Source of the DNA: Circinella umbellata
Lineage: Eukaryota; Mucoromycota; Mucoromycetes; Mucorales; Lichtheimiaceae
Length of the DNA stretch: 64,000 bases
Direction of reading: 5' to 3'
Assembly: GCA_025093555.1 (NCBI GenBank)
Contig: JAIWNF010000004.1
Coordinates: 62,001-126,000 of the forward strand
The notes below the pieces were generated by a model. The model worked only from the letters and a program-made list of their open reading frames with translations, did not search any database and was not told the origin of the DNA. How positions within the stretch are numbered: the stretch's first letter is position 1; every line of letters starts with the position of its first letter. Positions 46,191 to 59,300 of the stretch are shown here, piece after piece. The translations under genes and the position numbers were made by a program.

Positions 46191-48524
46191 GTAACACGAT
46201 TACCAAAATATAATGTTCTTGTTTTCATTGCTTGAGGGGTGATTTTTTGAATATTAAAAAAAGGATCCGAAAACTTCGCGCTTGTATTCCAGACAACCAG
46301 CTCGTCTTTTGCTAGTAATACATTCTGATGATGATGGTGTTGGAATAGTGAAATCTTTTCAGAAGAGCGTATACAAGACGTCGCTTGGAATACACGTAGA
46401 TCGAGTGGTCTTCTTGATCTACTGAAGGATATATAGTCTATTGCTTTTGTTGAGGACTAAACAACGCAAACCGCTGTATTAGTAATAAAAGCAGATGGGG
46501 TCCATTGGTAATCTGTTACGTATTACGTCCTTTTTATCTTCAGTTTCTTTATCGTCGTCGTTCTCTTCCTCTTCTTTTTCTTTTTCTGCTTTTGCAAAGT
46601 ACAGTGATTATTCGTTAAACCGGTACTCGTTAAACTGGTATTTCGCTAAACGGTTTTAGTATCTCTCAAATATTTTTTATACAACTTACTTAGTAAAATG
46701 CCGGCGATTCGCCAAACTGGTATCTGGTGAGCTTTTCTAAATATTTACCGGGTTTATAATAGTAGAGTTTTATTCTATATAATATCATATTAGTCTTTTA
46801 TTGGTAAAATCAGTAATACAGCCTTCCTTTAGCGTCATCTCAGCTTTTCCCCTTGTTTTCGGCTGGCTAATTTGTTTTCACAGCAATTAAAAATACACAA
46901 ATCATTCTTGTCGTCAAGAGAAAGCTTCTCAACACCTTGTTAATAATAGTGTCTCTTTTTCGCCAACTCCACACGAATGTTTTTTTTTTTCTTTTTCCTC
47001 ATCTACGTGTGTACTTCTTTTCAATTTTGTTATGTACATGTTCAGTCCCACATATATGTATACTAATTATGTTGTTGACACTTACAATTCATTTTTACTC
47101 ATTTATTCAACTGCTAACCATGGTCTATATTAACACTCACTTCGTTATGGATTCATTATTAATCCAATGTCTGTTTCATTATCACTATTTGATGAATGCA
47201 CTATTATCATTTTTATCACTACTAAAAGATTAACTCATAGTAGCAAATAAGCTATATTATGCAGCTAACTACATTACAGTCAACCCCCGCTTTTGCACCT
47301 CCCGCTTGTGCAAATCTCCCGGTTCTGCGCCATTAATCGAGTTGCGAAGACTTTATTACTGTATTCTATATACGAACCAGAAACAATGAGAAGAGAAGAT
47401 TAGGGAAGGAAAGGAATAAGGAGAAGGTTAATAACCAGTGAAATCATCTTTAGTAGACAATGCTGTATACTTCTAAATTTTCTATTCTTTCGAAATGACC
47501 TGCCATCCTGTTACGTATTCTTGTGTTTATATTACGTATTTGGGGCATTATTTGTGGTTTGCACCAGTAGCTATGATATCAACAACATATTGTAATTCAT
47601 TAGTATAATAAAACAGCCGAACCCGTTTTTTTACAAGTGTAATCGAATTTGGAGGTAGCGCAAAACTTGGGGCCGAAAACATACCAACATTTTTTAAAAA
47701 ACGGGATTTAGCTGTAATAGTCAGCGTAATTTAATATACACAAATTGGTTTGTTTTTTATTGTTTATAGTCAGTCGCCCGTCATTCTGTCAACTTTTATG
47801 AAAATCAATGTACGTAACATATACTTATATGTAACGCTGCTTTTGATATTCAAGAAACTTTTAGTATGACCTTTTCAACCTATCATTTTATAGTTCCTTG
47901 TAAAAATGATACTTCTTGGCTAATATGATCAATGAAGAGCTTGGAGGCAACAATTAAAATTTTGAAGAGGAGCTCGCTACCCAGTAAATTCGATATAACG
48001 ATCCAATATCGTTATAGCAAGCCGTCTGACTATACACACACTTGATGCGTATATGTATGAATAACTACAATATAAGTGGAAATATGAATACGTATTAGAA
48101 TCTATGGTCCCTAATCGATCGTTCTAGATAGTGACCATTACATTGCAGCTGGAGAGAAAAGGTGACAAGATATAATAAAAACAAGTTGCCATGGTGAAAA
48201 TTTTCTTTTCGTATGATTCGAGAATACTTACGTTATTGGTGAAAAAATGAAAAATAAACTTTTATGTTTCGCAGCGAATGAAAATTACCCTTCGCAGCAC
48301 AGGTATTATCTAAACCTATCATATTTAAAGAAAATGCACACCGCAGTTTTTTTTTTTTTGCATTTCTCGACGATCTCTATCTTTCATTATTTATTTATTT
48401 CTTATATAACAAAAAATCAAACACTTTCGTTTAACAAACAAGCACGAATATCCCTCCCTCTCCCCCTTTCTCTACCACTTTTTTTTTCCAACTTAAATAT
48501 ATTTATTTTGTTTCATTGATTCCG
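46191..48524. other. Right edge of the repeat island, no intact gene
   Basis: The 2.3 kb hold degenerate pieces. On the minus strand at about 46470-46600 a charged segment reads AEKEKEEEENDDDKETEDKK and then IRNRLPMDP, probably a gene remnant. At 46606 a TA is followed by CAGTGATTATTCGTTAAAC with further CGTTAAACTGGTA-type repeats, resembling a transposon end. A CAGTCAACCC-type MITE is listed separately. From 48340 the sequence turns pyrimidine-rich, the probable leader of the next gene. Confidence 0.5.
47275..47684. mobile_element. Probable decayed CAGTCAACCC-type MITE
   Basis: The left end is clear: TA then CAGTCAACCCCCGCTTTTGC, CTCCCGCTTG and CTCCCGGTTCTGC, matching the reverse complement of the right end of the element at 62271-62595. 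A degenerate right end is suggested by GGAGGTAGCGCAAAACTTGG at about 47651-47675. The right boundary is a guess. Confidence 0.45.
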
Positions 48525-51500
48525 ATGCTCTCCATTTTTAAAGCAGTGAGAGATAACAATGTAGACACTGTTCGAGATTTCGTTCAACTGGCTTCTGCCG
48601 GCAATAATACTATTGTTGTGAATACCACTAGTATTAGCAGCAACAATAAGAACAATGATAATAACGATAATAAATACGATCCACAACAGCGACAACAACA
48701 TTATCGACAATTATTTCAACGCTATTCAAAAGCAACAGGACAAAAGCAATTCAATATTAATAAACGATCTATACGTGGACGAACTGCTTTACATTGTGCA
48801 GCTACTTGGAATCGTAAACGTATAGCAAAAATATTGATTGACTGTCCACTCGTGAATATTAATATACAAGATCGTGAAAACGGCTGGACAGCGCTCCATA
48901 GGTATATATATGCATACTTGAGGAGGGCCAGGATCTGAGTTCTTTAAATATAAAAAAAAAGAGTTATAGTTTTGACACATTTGCCTTGATTATATTTAGA
49001 GCACTCTATATGGGGAACCTTGAAATTGTACTTTTATTACTTCAACGAGGTGATGCGGATATTTCAATCAAAGATTGGGAAGGTCTTCGGCCATTTGAAC
49101 TTTTATCAATTATGTTAGTGAATTTTCCAGTACAAGCATCCGTAGACCCACAAGATTACAATAATGGTAGTGGTAAAGGGGATGATGTGGAGGACAAAGA
49201 ATCTGACGTTGGAGTTGATATTATTGGCAAGGAAAAACCTCTTAGGTCAGGTGGAACTGATCTTTATTCTTGGGGAAGTAATACCAATTATTTACTGGGT
49301 CACCGGGATTCGGAAAACAGAACAAATCCAGAACATATACATTTGGATCATTTGGAATCTCAACAACAAACGGATTCTATTATGCAACGACCTATCGTTT
49401 TGATACAATCGGTGAAAATGTCCAAAAATCATATGGCTATATTGACAAGTGAATCGAAACATAATTTACTTTTGTGTGGATTTGGACGAGGAGGAAGATT
49501 AGGTACTGGAAATGAAATAGACGCGCAGTTGATCCCTACACCGGTTCAATGGCCAGAAAGGATTATTGCTGTAGCACTTGGACGAGATCATACTGTTGGA
49601 GTTTCAGAAAGAGGCAATGTTATTACATTTGGAAGTAATGAATATGGTCAATTAGGTACATCTTTTTTATATTCTATTTTTCAAGTGAAGTGTAAGTATG
49701 GAAACATTCTGGTTTCTATTAATCATGAGGGATCTGATATATAGGTCACGAGACTGAGGATATGCAACAACTCGTACCACGTAAAATTCAGGCACCGAGT
49801 TTGAAAAAGCAGAAAATTGTGGGTGCTGCTGCATCTACAATCCATTCCGTGGTTTATACACAGACTGATCTTTTTACTTTTGGCTACAATAAGGGTCAAT
49901 TAGGTAAGGCTCAACTTTATTTTTCTTTTACTTGTTAGTTTCTTTTTACACTATATATCAATAATGGGATTGTTTTTTTTTTATTTTTTGATAATAAAAA
50001 ATCATTAAAAGGATACCATGCGGTTGGTGATGATGTTCGTCAAGTCAATCCCAGAAAAGTTGCTCTTAATAATAAAATCAAGCAAGTGGTTGCCATTGTA
50101 AGTGATTAACGAAAGAAAAAAAGATTAATGTGGGTGATCAATAGACGTCTATATTTATAAGATTGTTTTGACTAATATATATGGGTTTTAAGGAATATGC
50201 AACGGCCGTTCTTTTTGAATCTAACGAAGTGATTTTATTATGTAATTATACTCAACAGAAAGTCGTGTAAGTCAGCTTTTCTCTCTCTTTTTGTTTTCAA
50301 TACATACACGTACCTGTCATCTAATAAATAAATAAAATGTTATCGCCATCACCATTCCTACGCACCGTTATTGAAAAAAAAAAGCTTCTCGACAAATCGA
50401 TTTCCAGCCAATATGCAAGTATATACCAGTGCAAGTACGCATATGGTCAAATTAATACAAAGTGGTGATGAGTACCTTGGAGCAATAAGCAATATGGGTG
50501 AAGTATATCTTTGGACATGTCGACCTACAAGTACAAAACAGCAAAATGATGGCAGCAAATCAAAATCAAAGCAATCATCATCGTCATTTTCTTATTCATC
50601 GTCATTAACCATTGTCAGCAACCCAAAACGTATATGGGAATTAAAGAAACCACATTTGGCTGCAACTGATGCCAGTCTTGGTCATCGTGGTGAGTTAATT
50701 GTCAGTACAATCTCTGGACAAGTATTTGTAGGTAATCCAACCAAAGATCATGTATACAAGTTTCGAATGATACCAAAATTACAACGATGTATTCAAGTGT
50801 GTGCAAGTCCAAGTGGTGCTTTTGCTGCTATTCGATCTGAAGTAAAACCTATCAGAATATTAGCGGAAAGATCAACATTTGAAGATGATTTGTCATCTTC
50901 TTTACCCCATGTATTGGCGTCAAGACAACTTGTACAAAATATGCATCAATTAGATAGGGAAAAGGACCAGGATATTAATAGATTATCTCAATCTATTAAT
51001 GAATTGATATGTGGAGATCTTCCTATCACTACTAGTACTGGTATTGATGACGGCTTCGAAGAGAGAAAAAAAGTTATTGATGCCAACTACAAAGAACGGT
51101 TAACGGATACGGTTATCAAGGCATGGAATCAAGCTATATCTATTGCATCTCAAGATAAAACAGCAAATGTTATGTTTACTTGCGAATCTTTACCAAAGCC
51201 AATTTATTGTCATGGATGTATTTTAAGCTGTCGTAGTCCATTTTTTAAACAACTTTTTAACAAGAGCAAAGAGCCTCAAAATCACTCGGATTTAGACATT
51301 ATTTGGAGGGGTGCGAAAACGACTACAACAACGAATAAGAATAATATTCGAGTAGAAATACACATTCGGAAACCTATTAGTGTGGCAGCAATGCTTTTAT
51401 TTTGTGACTATGTATATAGTGACATTTATGATTCTCCCGTAGGATTCTCTTATCATTCTCCCTCTCTCAGTCGTTTCAATAACGATGACAGCTTTGACAA

Positions 51501-53831
51501 AGCAGCAGCGACTATGGTTCAAAAAGATTTGGCAATGTTGGCATCGCTTTTTGGTATGGATCTATTATATGATTCGGTATTGTTGTCGTACGCTAATATC
51601 CCGCGGCCTAGTTTAAAAACGGATATGCTCCAACTGCTTGACGACCGAAACTGTTGTGATGTTATTCTGGATCTTGAAGACGGAAAACATGTATATTGTC
51701 ATGAAGTGATCCTTCGTCAACGATGTCCATTTTTTGAGTCACTATTTGAGCCTGGATCGGTATGGATGGAAGCACGAAGGGAACAAGTAACATCCGATGA
51801 TCCTTTCGTTCATGTTCATATGACCCATATTTCCCAGAATTTGATGCTACCTTTACTACGATATTTATATGCGGATATGGACGAAGAGGAACTGTTTGGT
51901 GAAATGGTGACGGAAACACCCGATAAGATGATGCGATATTTGATTGATTTTTTGCGTATTTCAGACGAACTTTTGCTTACACGGTTAAAATGTTCTTGTG
52001 AACGGGTGCTTGTAAAATTTTTGAACTTACGGACAGTAATTCATTTAGTTGAATCATCGGATCTTTATTTGGCTTCTAACTTGAAACATTCTTGTCTCGA
52101 TTTTATCGTGGCAAATTTGGATATCTTTTTAACAAGCGGGTAAATAAAAAAAGAGCTTATATATATGCTATGTATAACATAATATGATACCTACATACAC
52201 ATACACATACATTAATATTATTATTAATAATATATATATATAGTATGTTAGAAAGTATTGATTCTCAAATCATTCAAGATCTCGAAAGATATGTACGCTA
52301 TTGCCAGGCCTTTCAATTACCGACAGTACGGGAGATTATGCTGCCATCACCAGCACCTATTACAGGTGAAAATGATGCCGATGAAGAGTTTGAGTCATCC
52401 TTATATACATTATCACGCGAAGAAACTCCAATCGTGAGCAATTATTGTGAAATATTGATAACCTTATTACCAGAAACGCCTGCATCTCCTTTAACACCCA
52501 AAAGTGAAGAAGATGAAGACGTTTTTGTCATGGATGAAGATCATCAACTCAAGAATACCAGCGCAAGCATTAAAAATAAAAAGAATCGAAAGCAGCAACG
52601 ATTAATAATCGATAGTGTAGGTGATAATAGCTCACCGACTAGCGATACTAATAAAGGATCAGCAAAAACGTGGCAAGGATGGGGCCCAACACCTGCTTTA
52701 TCTTTAGAATCTGTGGAGTATGGGACTTTCCATAATACTTTTTGCTTATTATTATATTAAAAATAGAGTGTTCTAATCAAAGCTTATTTTATACTATGTT
52801 TGTATAGAGCCAAGGTATCTTTAAGAGAAGTATTGGAACAACATCCTAAATCGTCCGAACTTATAAGTTCCACACCCCCGTCATCTTTTGGAAAGGTATT
52901 TGATCTTCTTTTTTATTTCTTACTTTTGAATATTACCGAACAGCATCAAACAAAATAAGAGTTTATATTTAGATGATATTCCATTTTATTTAGTCACCAC
53001 CACATATTCAGAAAAAGCTTTCACAAAAAGAAAGAAGAAAGTTACAACAACAGGAGATAGCAGCAGCAGCCGTTGCGGCAACACCCAAACCAGTATGGGG
53101 AAAGGTTGAGACTACATTAACACCATCAGCGGCATCAAAAACAATAGCTTCGTCTCCAGTAGATCTTGGATATCCAAGCCTTGGAGCATCTATTGTTGTA
53201 AAAGATAATAATGGTATTGGACCAAGTAATTGTAACACAAGTGCAAGTAGCAGTAGTAACAAAGAAACAGACATTACGACGACGAAAAACAGTATTCAAG
53301 GTGTGACAGTGAATGATGACGGAATAGAAGATGATGGATTCAAAGGGAAAAAGATGTGAGTTTTTTTTTAAACATTATTTGAAAAAGGATGTTTTAATAT
53401 ACATTTATTTCTCTATTATAATATCACATATTAACTATATATATAATTTTAGTTATATATCTAAAGAAGAATTAGATGATACTTTGAATCAAAATAATAA
53501 CAGAAGATTCAGTAAAGATGATGATGATGATGGATTATTTAAACCGGAACTTAGTTTGGGACCCAATTTTTCGTTTACATCTATTCGACGGAGACATGGG
53601 CCAATGACGACACGGAAGAATTCACAAGAACAATCTGGCCAGCATTCGTTCCACGCAATTCAAAAACAACAAGAACAAGAAGATCTTTGGATCAAAGGGA
53701 AGCAAGCAAAAAAGAATTTGATTCAAATTCAAGCCGAAGAGAAAGCAATGGATGGATTACAACAGTTTTATATTCAAACATTGGATGCTAAAAGTGGTGA
53801 TTGGTTTGAAGTCAATAGATTAGAGACTTAA
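48525..53831 (+). CDS. Ankyrin-RCC1-BTB-BTB protein (IBtk/Btb3-like)
   Basis: Ten exons (48525-48901, 49000-49655, 49745-49903, 50012-50097, 50193-50266, 50385-52139, 52244-52717, 52808-52895, 52994-53355, 53453-53831) give 1469 aa. Ankyrin repeats come first (GRTALHCAATWNRKRIAKIL, GWTALHRALYMGNLEIVLLL). RCC1-type repeats follow from about residue 205 (LYSWGSNTNYLLGH, LLLCGFGRGGRLGTG, ITFGSNEYGQLG, LFTFGYNKGQLG). Two BTB domains lie at about 711-830 (IYCHGCILSCRSPFFKQLF) and 873-1000 (CDVILDLEDGKHVYCHEVIL). The C-terminus is Ser/Gln/Ala-rich with SLREVLEQ. This order is that of metazoan IBtk and S. pombe Btb3, thought to be Cul3 ubiquitin-ligase substrate adaptors. Length fits (human IBtk about 1350). 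The start at 48525 is the first ATG after a CT-rich leader. Confidence 0.9.
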
Positions 53832-54701
53832 ATTTTTGTTGATTATTTTTTTTATTCTGTTTTTTTTTGTATACTTTACCCTCTATATTTTTCAAAAGCG
53901 AAACAAAACGCAATTACACTTTATAAATTTTGTACATATAATATATTTTCACTATCTCTTTTGCTTTTTTAATATCTAACAATCTATTATTTCAAAACTT
54001 ATTAAAACAAGAGCATGGTGCCATTACAATCACCATTTGTTTTTACGGACTATCATATCATACTACGTATCAATGATTTTTCCAATAAAATAATACCTAT
54101 GATACGTACGTATTGCCTTGGTAACCATCATGACCATCATCATCATCATTGTGACTCATATCTATACAGTACTTACACTATGACTTTACGATTCATCACC
54201 ACCACCTGACGTTGCAGAATCGATTTCATATACTGTGGTTTCCAAGAAAAATCACTAAAAGCTTCTCGAAACCTTTTATAATTTGATATGAAAAAATGTT
54301 GGGAGATATTATAATGGTGCAAGGAAGCTGACATAAGTCTCGGTGTTTTACAGGTTAGCATTGAGGCCTTTACTGTTTAAGCGACATGACTGAACGCACA
54401 TATACCTGGAAACGAGACAAATTAAGACCATCAGTTTACAGTATTTCATTGTGCAAGCATTCAAAAAAAATGCCTAGTCATCGCCCTCATTATACGGGTA
54501 AAAATAAAATACACTTTATCAAAGAAAAAAAAAAGTAACGTATACATAAAAAAATTAAGATCGATAACCTTTTATTTTTACTACGATAAAAACAACAATT
54601 ATTTTTTGTTTGGCTTGTACTAATTGGATAATTGGACACTACAATACTAGTTACTACTACTACTGCTATTATTATTAATATCTTTAGCATTTTATAGTTA
54701 T
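53832..54701. other. Convergent intergenic region
   Basis: The 870 bp lie between convergent stop codons. It has T-rich sequence, a short CAT repeat near 54130 and a TACTACTAC/ATTATT run near 54650-54680. No supported gene. Confidence 0.5.
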
Positions 54702-55928
54702 TTATTGACTATCAGAAGGACGTCTGAATTCACGACGATTCTCAATAAAGAACTGACCGAGGTCCATGGGTTCTTTTCCAGTCAGATCGCGAACATGATG
54801 AGTCATTGTTTGACCAAAGTTAACACGCTTCAATATCTTGAACCAATCAATTAAAGCGTCAATAAATGCTTCATTAATATAACGATGAGGATCAGGAACC
54901 AATCCAGGAGGATCAGCATGATTAGGTTTTGCCGATTGGCGTTCGAGATATTCACGCAGTTCATCTTCACTAATTTCGGCGAATTGAATTTCACCTTCTT
55001 CACCACCCAATGCCTTGTTGAGTTTCATAGCTGCAGCACGGCCAGTATAAGGGCATTGACCTGTCAATTCATAGATACGCTTTATCACGGATGGGTCCTC
55101 AATTTCGTCGGTATCTTCATCATCGTCATCTTCATCATCATCTTCATTATTGCTTTCTACTTGACCCTTGTGACTAGTAAGAACTAAAGTTGCTACAGCA
55201 TCACAAACATCTTGAATACTGAGGGTAGTAAATTCAGTATCAGGAGACATGGGCATACCAATCTTGCCGCTGTGTTCAATCATCTCATTCCAAAAGTAAA
55301 AGCCTTGGTTAAGGAATGCAAGACGAAAGATACACCAACGACCATAGGCAAACGTTTCACGTAAATGTTGTTCAAGAGCATAATAGCGTCCCATAGGCGA
55401 GTTTTCGTCTTCGGAATATTGGCATCCCAGCATGGAAATCATTTGAACCCGTTTGACTTTCTCTGTGCTTGCAGCACTCATGACATTCATGGTATAAGGG
55501 ACTTGAGTTTCAGATGAGAGACCCATACATGTAATGATGATTGAACGGACACCTTTCATTTGGCTACGAAGTATCATTTGGTCCTGATATTGCACTTGCT
55601 ACAAAAATAGTACATGTGTGGTTTTATTTGTTAATGTAAATACAGATGTTTCTTCTTGGAAGCGCAAATGTTCTTTTTCTTTCTAGTGGTTATTATGTAT
55701 TACGAGAAAAATTGTCATTTTTACCTGTACATCAACACCCGCTTGAACCAAAGCTTCTTTTCCTTGGATATTTTCACACAATGCACGAACACGCCATTTC
55801 TTCTTCATTTTCCCAGGACGAAGCCTAAGTTCAGTAGCCAAATGATAAGCTAAGGCATAACCAACATAAGATTCGCAGTTACTGATGAGAATAAATTTTT
55901 CTTTATGGGATTTTAGAGCAGAAAACAT
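54702..55928 (-). CDS. NmrA-like NAD(P)-binding Rossmann-fold protein
   Basis: Two minus-strand exons (55928-55725, 55598-54702) give 366 aa. The N-terminus (KFILISNCESYVGYALAYHL) sits where the Rossmann GxxGxxG loop belongs, but the first glycines are replaced (N-C-E-S-Y-V-G). VRALCENIQGKEALVQAGVD, GVRSIIITCMG, VKRVQMISMLG, RYYALEQHLRE and CIFRLAFLNQGFYFW follow the layout of NmrA/atypical short-chain dehydrogenases. An acidic insert (DDDEDDDDEDTDE) sits before KRIYELTGQCPYTG. Such proteins often act as redox sensors rather than enzymes; the altered glycine loop would fit weak or no cofactor binding. It is divergent from the next gene across 469 bp. Confidence 0.78.
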
Positions 55929-56397
55929 GGTTAATATTGCAATTAAATTTAATAACATAAAATGAAATTGAGGAGGAAATGGATGTTTATATATCTTTAT
56001 CTTATATCTCACAGTATCATTTTGTAATATTCTCACACTATTTTTCTTTTATACATAAACATGTTGATAACAACTTTGAATAGTTTAGTTTGTTACTATT
56101 CTTTTTCGATGATTTTTTATTTATGCGTTCAAAAATATAAATAAAAAAAAAACTAGGCGGCAGGCGAATTTTTTTTGTTCGGCATAGTCTGTTATTACCT
56201 TTTACGAACGGGTCCAAAGCCAGATATTCCCTTCTCTCTCTTGTATACATACACACGCTTTCTCGCTCTCTTTTACACACCAACCTTGAACAAGTTATAT
56301 CCCCTTTCATTGAAACAAAATCTACTTGTTTTTTTTTTTATCTCGTCAATAATTATTTAGTTATATTTATTATCTCGATATCTTTTTTACTGCAATT
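55929..56397. promoter_or_regulatory. Divergent promoter region, NmrA-like / ELYS-like genes
   Basis: The 469 bp lie between divergent start codons. It contains CT-rich tracts on the plus strand (about 56225-56345) and an AT-rich part next to the minus-strand gene. No specific motif is recognised. Confidence 0.5.
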
Positions 56398-59300
56398 ATG
56401 CATTCTTTGAGCTCGGGCAAAGAGTTCATCAATGGTAGTAATGGTGTTTTTGGTGAATTCATCGATTCTTCTGTCACCAATAATACGAATGATACCCGTA
56501 GCAACAACGTTTCAATAATGCATTATTATTTCAGCAACAACTTGATTCAAGTCTTTCACAACAGAAATATCAAGAGTATGAATAATAATTCAAACCTGAA
56601 TGAATCAAGTGACTTAATACTTGAAATAAGTCTTAACGATCTTGAACGTTTGACACCTGTACAAGAAGTAAATATTTATAAGAAAATGGGCTGAAAGAAA
56701 AGATAGCTTAATTTATTTCTTATCCCGTTTTTATAATAATAATAGGTCAAACAAGTTTTAAGTTGTTCATATGAAAATAATCCAGTTTTAATTATTGTTG
56801 CAGCTACTTCATTTCCTTCCGAGGAACAAGAAGAAGAAAATAGCCTGTTTTGGGTAGATATTCTTTCTAAAACAATAAAATCTGTTTCACTGGATAAACC
56901 ATTGGTCGGTACTATTACTTCTTCGAATGTTATGCGTACACCCATGGTAGTAGTAAGTCTCTTTTTTTTTGTGCTCTTTACGTATTTTTTTATAATAATA
57001 ATACTTAACGTTGTAATATTATAGCCTGCAGGTACAACAAAAGAACTGAAAGACACTAATGTTTTACGACATATTTTGGCTTTGGGTATGCGAGATGGAT
57101 CTATTCAAATGATTATGCTGGAATATCCTATCGAAAAAGACGTTTTAAAAGCGGTAAATAATAATAGTGATGATTTCAATATTGATTTACTATACAGAAA
57201 AGAGATAAAAGATAGAAGATGACTATGATAATAATAGTGAAATTGTCACCAATAATAATAATACTGATGTTTATTATTAGTGTTCGGCAATAATTGAAGC
57301 ATCTGAATTAGATGGATCTCCTGTTACTGCTGTCGAATTATACCCTCCAAACTCACATCAGCCTACAACTTTAAAACGGACAGCAGTATGTCATGATGCA
57401 CGTTTGATTGTGGGTACTATCGATGGTCTTTTGGCATATTATGCAGTACAATCTACAGCTAATATTGATGTACGTAATCAATATCAACTCAAGAGATATA
57501 TCAACTATAAAAAAGGTATAATATTTACTATGAACTGTTTTACCATTTTAAAATGTGTTTTTATTCGTAATTTGATATTGATACCCAAGAATAAAAAATT
57601 TTCAACAGGTGCAATCACTAGAATTAAAACATTAAGAGATTTAAAAAAGGATACCAAATGTATAATGGCAGTTGTTCAAGATTCTTCACGAGATATTGGA
57701 AGAGCTCTGTAAGTTTTCAACTGTTTATTTGTATGGAACTTATAATTTTATGAACATTATATATTAATATATTATTTTTATATGTGATAGTACGGATGAT
57801 TTCAATAAACAAGCATGTGTAAATATTATTGAATTATATGGTAACAATAAAAAGAGTTGGATTTTTGCAATTGGACCAAACAAACTTCAAGAAATGTGTG
57901 AAGTTACATCTATGCGATTATTTCCTGGTATGATTAAATAACTCTTATTGTTATGGATGAAAGATAGGATTGGTTTTTTTTGTTATACGAAGGAAACTTA
58001 TGAAATACAATAATAATATAGCTCCTGTCGGTTATTCGATTATGATTGTTTTCCGTGCTATTAATGGAAGTGCATCCGAAACAGTTTGTCATACCATTTT
58101 ATCATCTAATAAAGGCCAGTTGGATCTATCAAAAATGTCATTGGGACCAGATTGGATTTTAGTAAGTTAACAATAACAATAACTCCTCAATGAAATATAT
58201 ATACTAACACGTTTTTTTTTGAATCCTATCATACTATTAGGATGCATATCCTATCAATGAAAGTTATTTAGCATTGAAACAAAAAGAACTAATAAAGGTA
58301 AATGAATGATCAACATGTTTAAAAATTAATTATAATAAACAATAATAGGAATCTCGACAGCCTATCAGTCTCTAACATAATTTATATCCTAGACACAAAA
58401 TAACACTATTGAAGTGTTGCCGTCAAGCAAAGAACAATCTTCACCGAATAAAACTAGTGAAGAGATTATTGATATAACGACAAAGATAACCATCAATAAA
58501 ACTGTAGCTCTTCCGAAAGATGGTTCAAAAGGATATTTACGGGAAACATCAGTCGGAAGTGATTCCCAAACGACAAGGGAATATGACTCGGTAAAGCATA
58601 ATAATTTCTTTTCTTTGTTTAGTGTTGTAATAATAATAAAACTTTTTTTATTTCTTTATACATTGCTAATTCTAGGCTTCTACTAACAAGAATGATCAAG
58701 AAGAAAAATCCCGTGAAATTCAAGAGATACTTCAAGCTGTGAGTTCTTTTTTTTTTCTTTTTTTTTTAATTTACTGCGATCGATGTCAAATACCTGTTGA
58801 CTAACATATGCACTGCCCCTGTAAAATAAAAAGACAAAAGATAATATTGATGTGGCTGCGAAAATCTATTCTGAGGCAAAAACGGCTCCCGACACATTAT
58901 CACACGCTATTCAAGAAGACACAAGCATGGAAGTATATCCTGAGGAAAATATAGCTTCGGAAACTACATCTCAGGACACTGAAAAAGATGAATATGAACA
59001 TATGACTGATGCGAAAGAAAACTATGATGATATCTTGCCTAGCAATGAAGCTAAAACTAGTGATTCCATGGGAACAGAAATAGTGTACCATAAAACAAAA
59101 CAAGTTATTGTGGATAATACCATTGAATCATCTTCTGTATACCGAAAAGAAAGTGACGAGAATGATATGCAAGAAATTTCTGAAACTGTAATATACCCTG
59201 ACCATAACGCTGAATCTATAATCAATAAATTAATTGCATCCGATACGTCCGTATCTTCGGAAGATGGAACTTATCCTAGTACTGCTGAAAAGAGTAAAGA

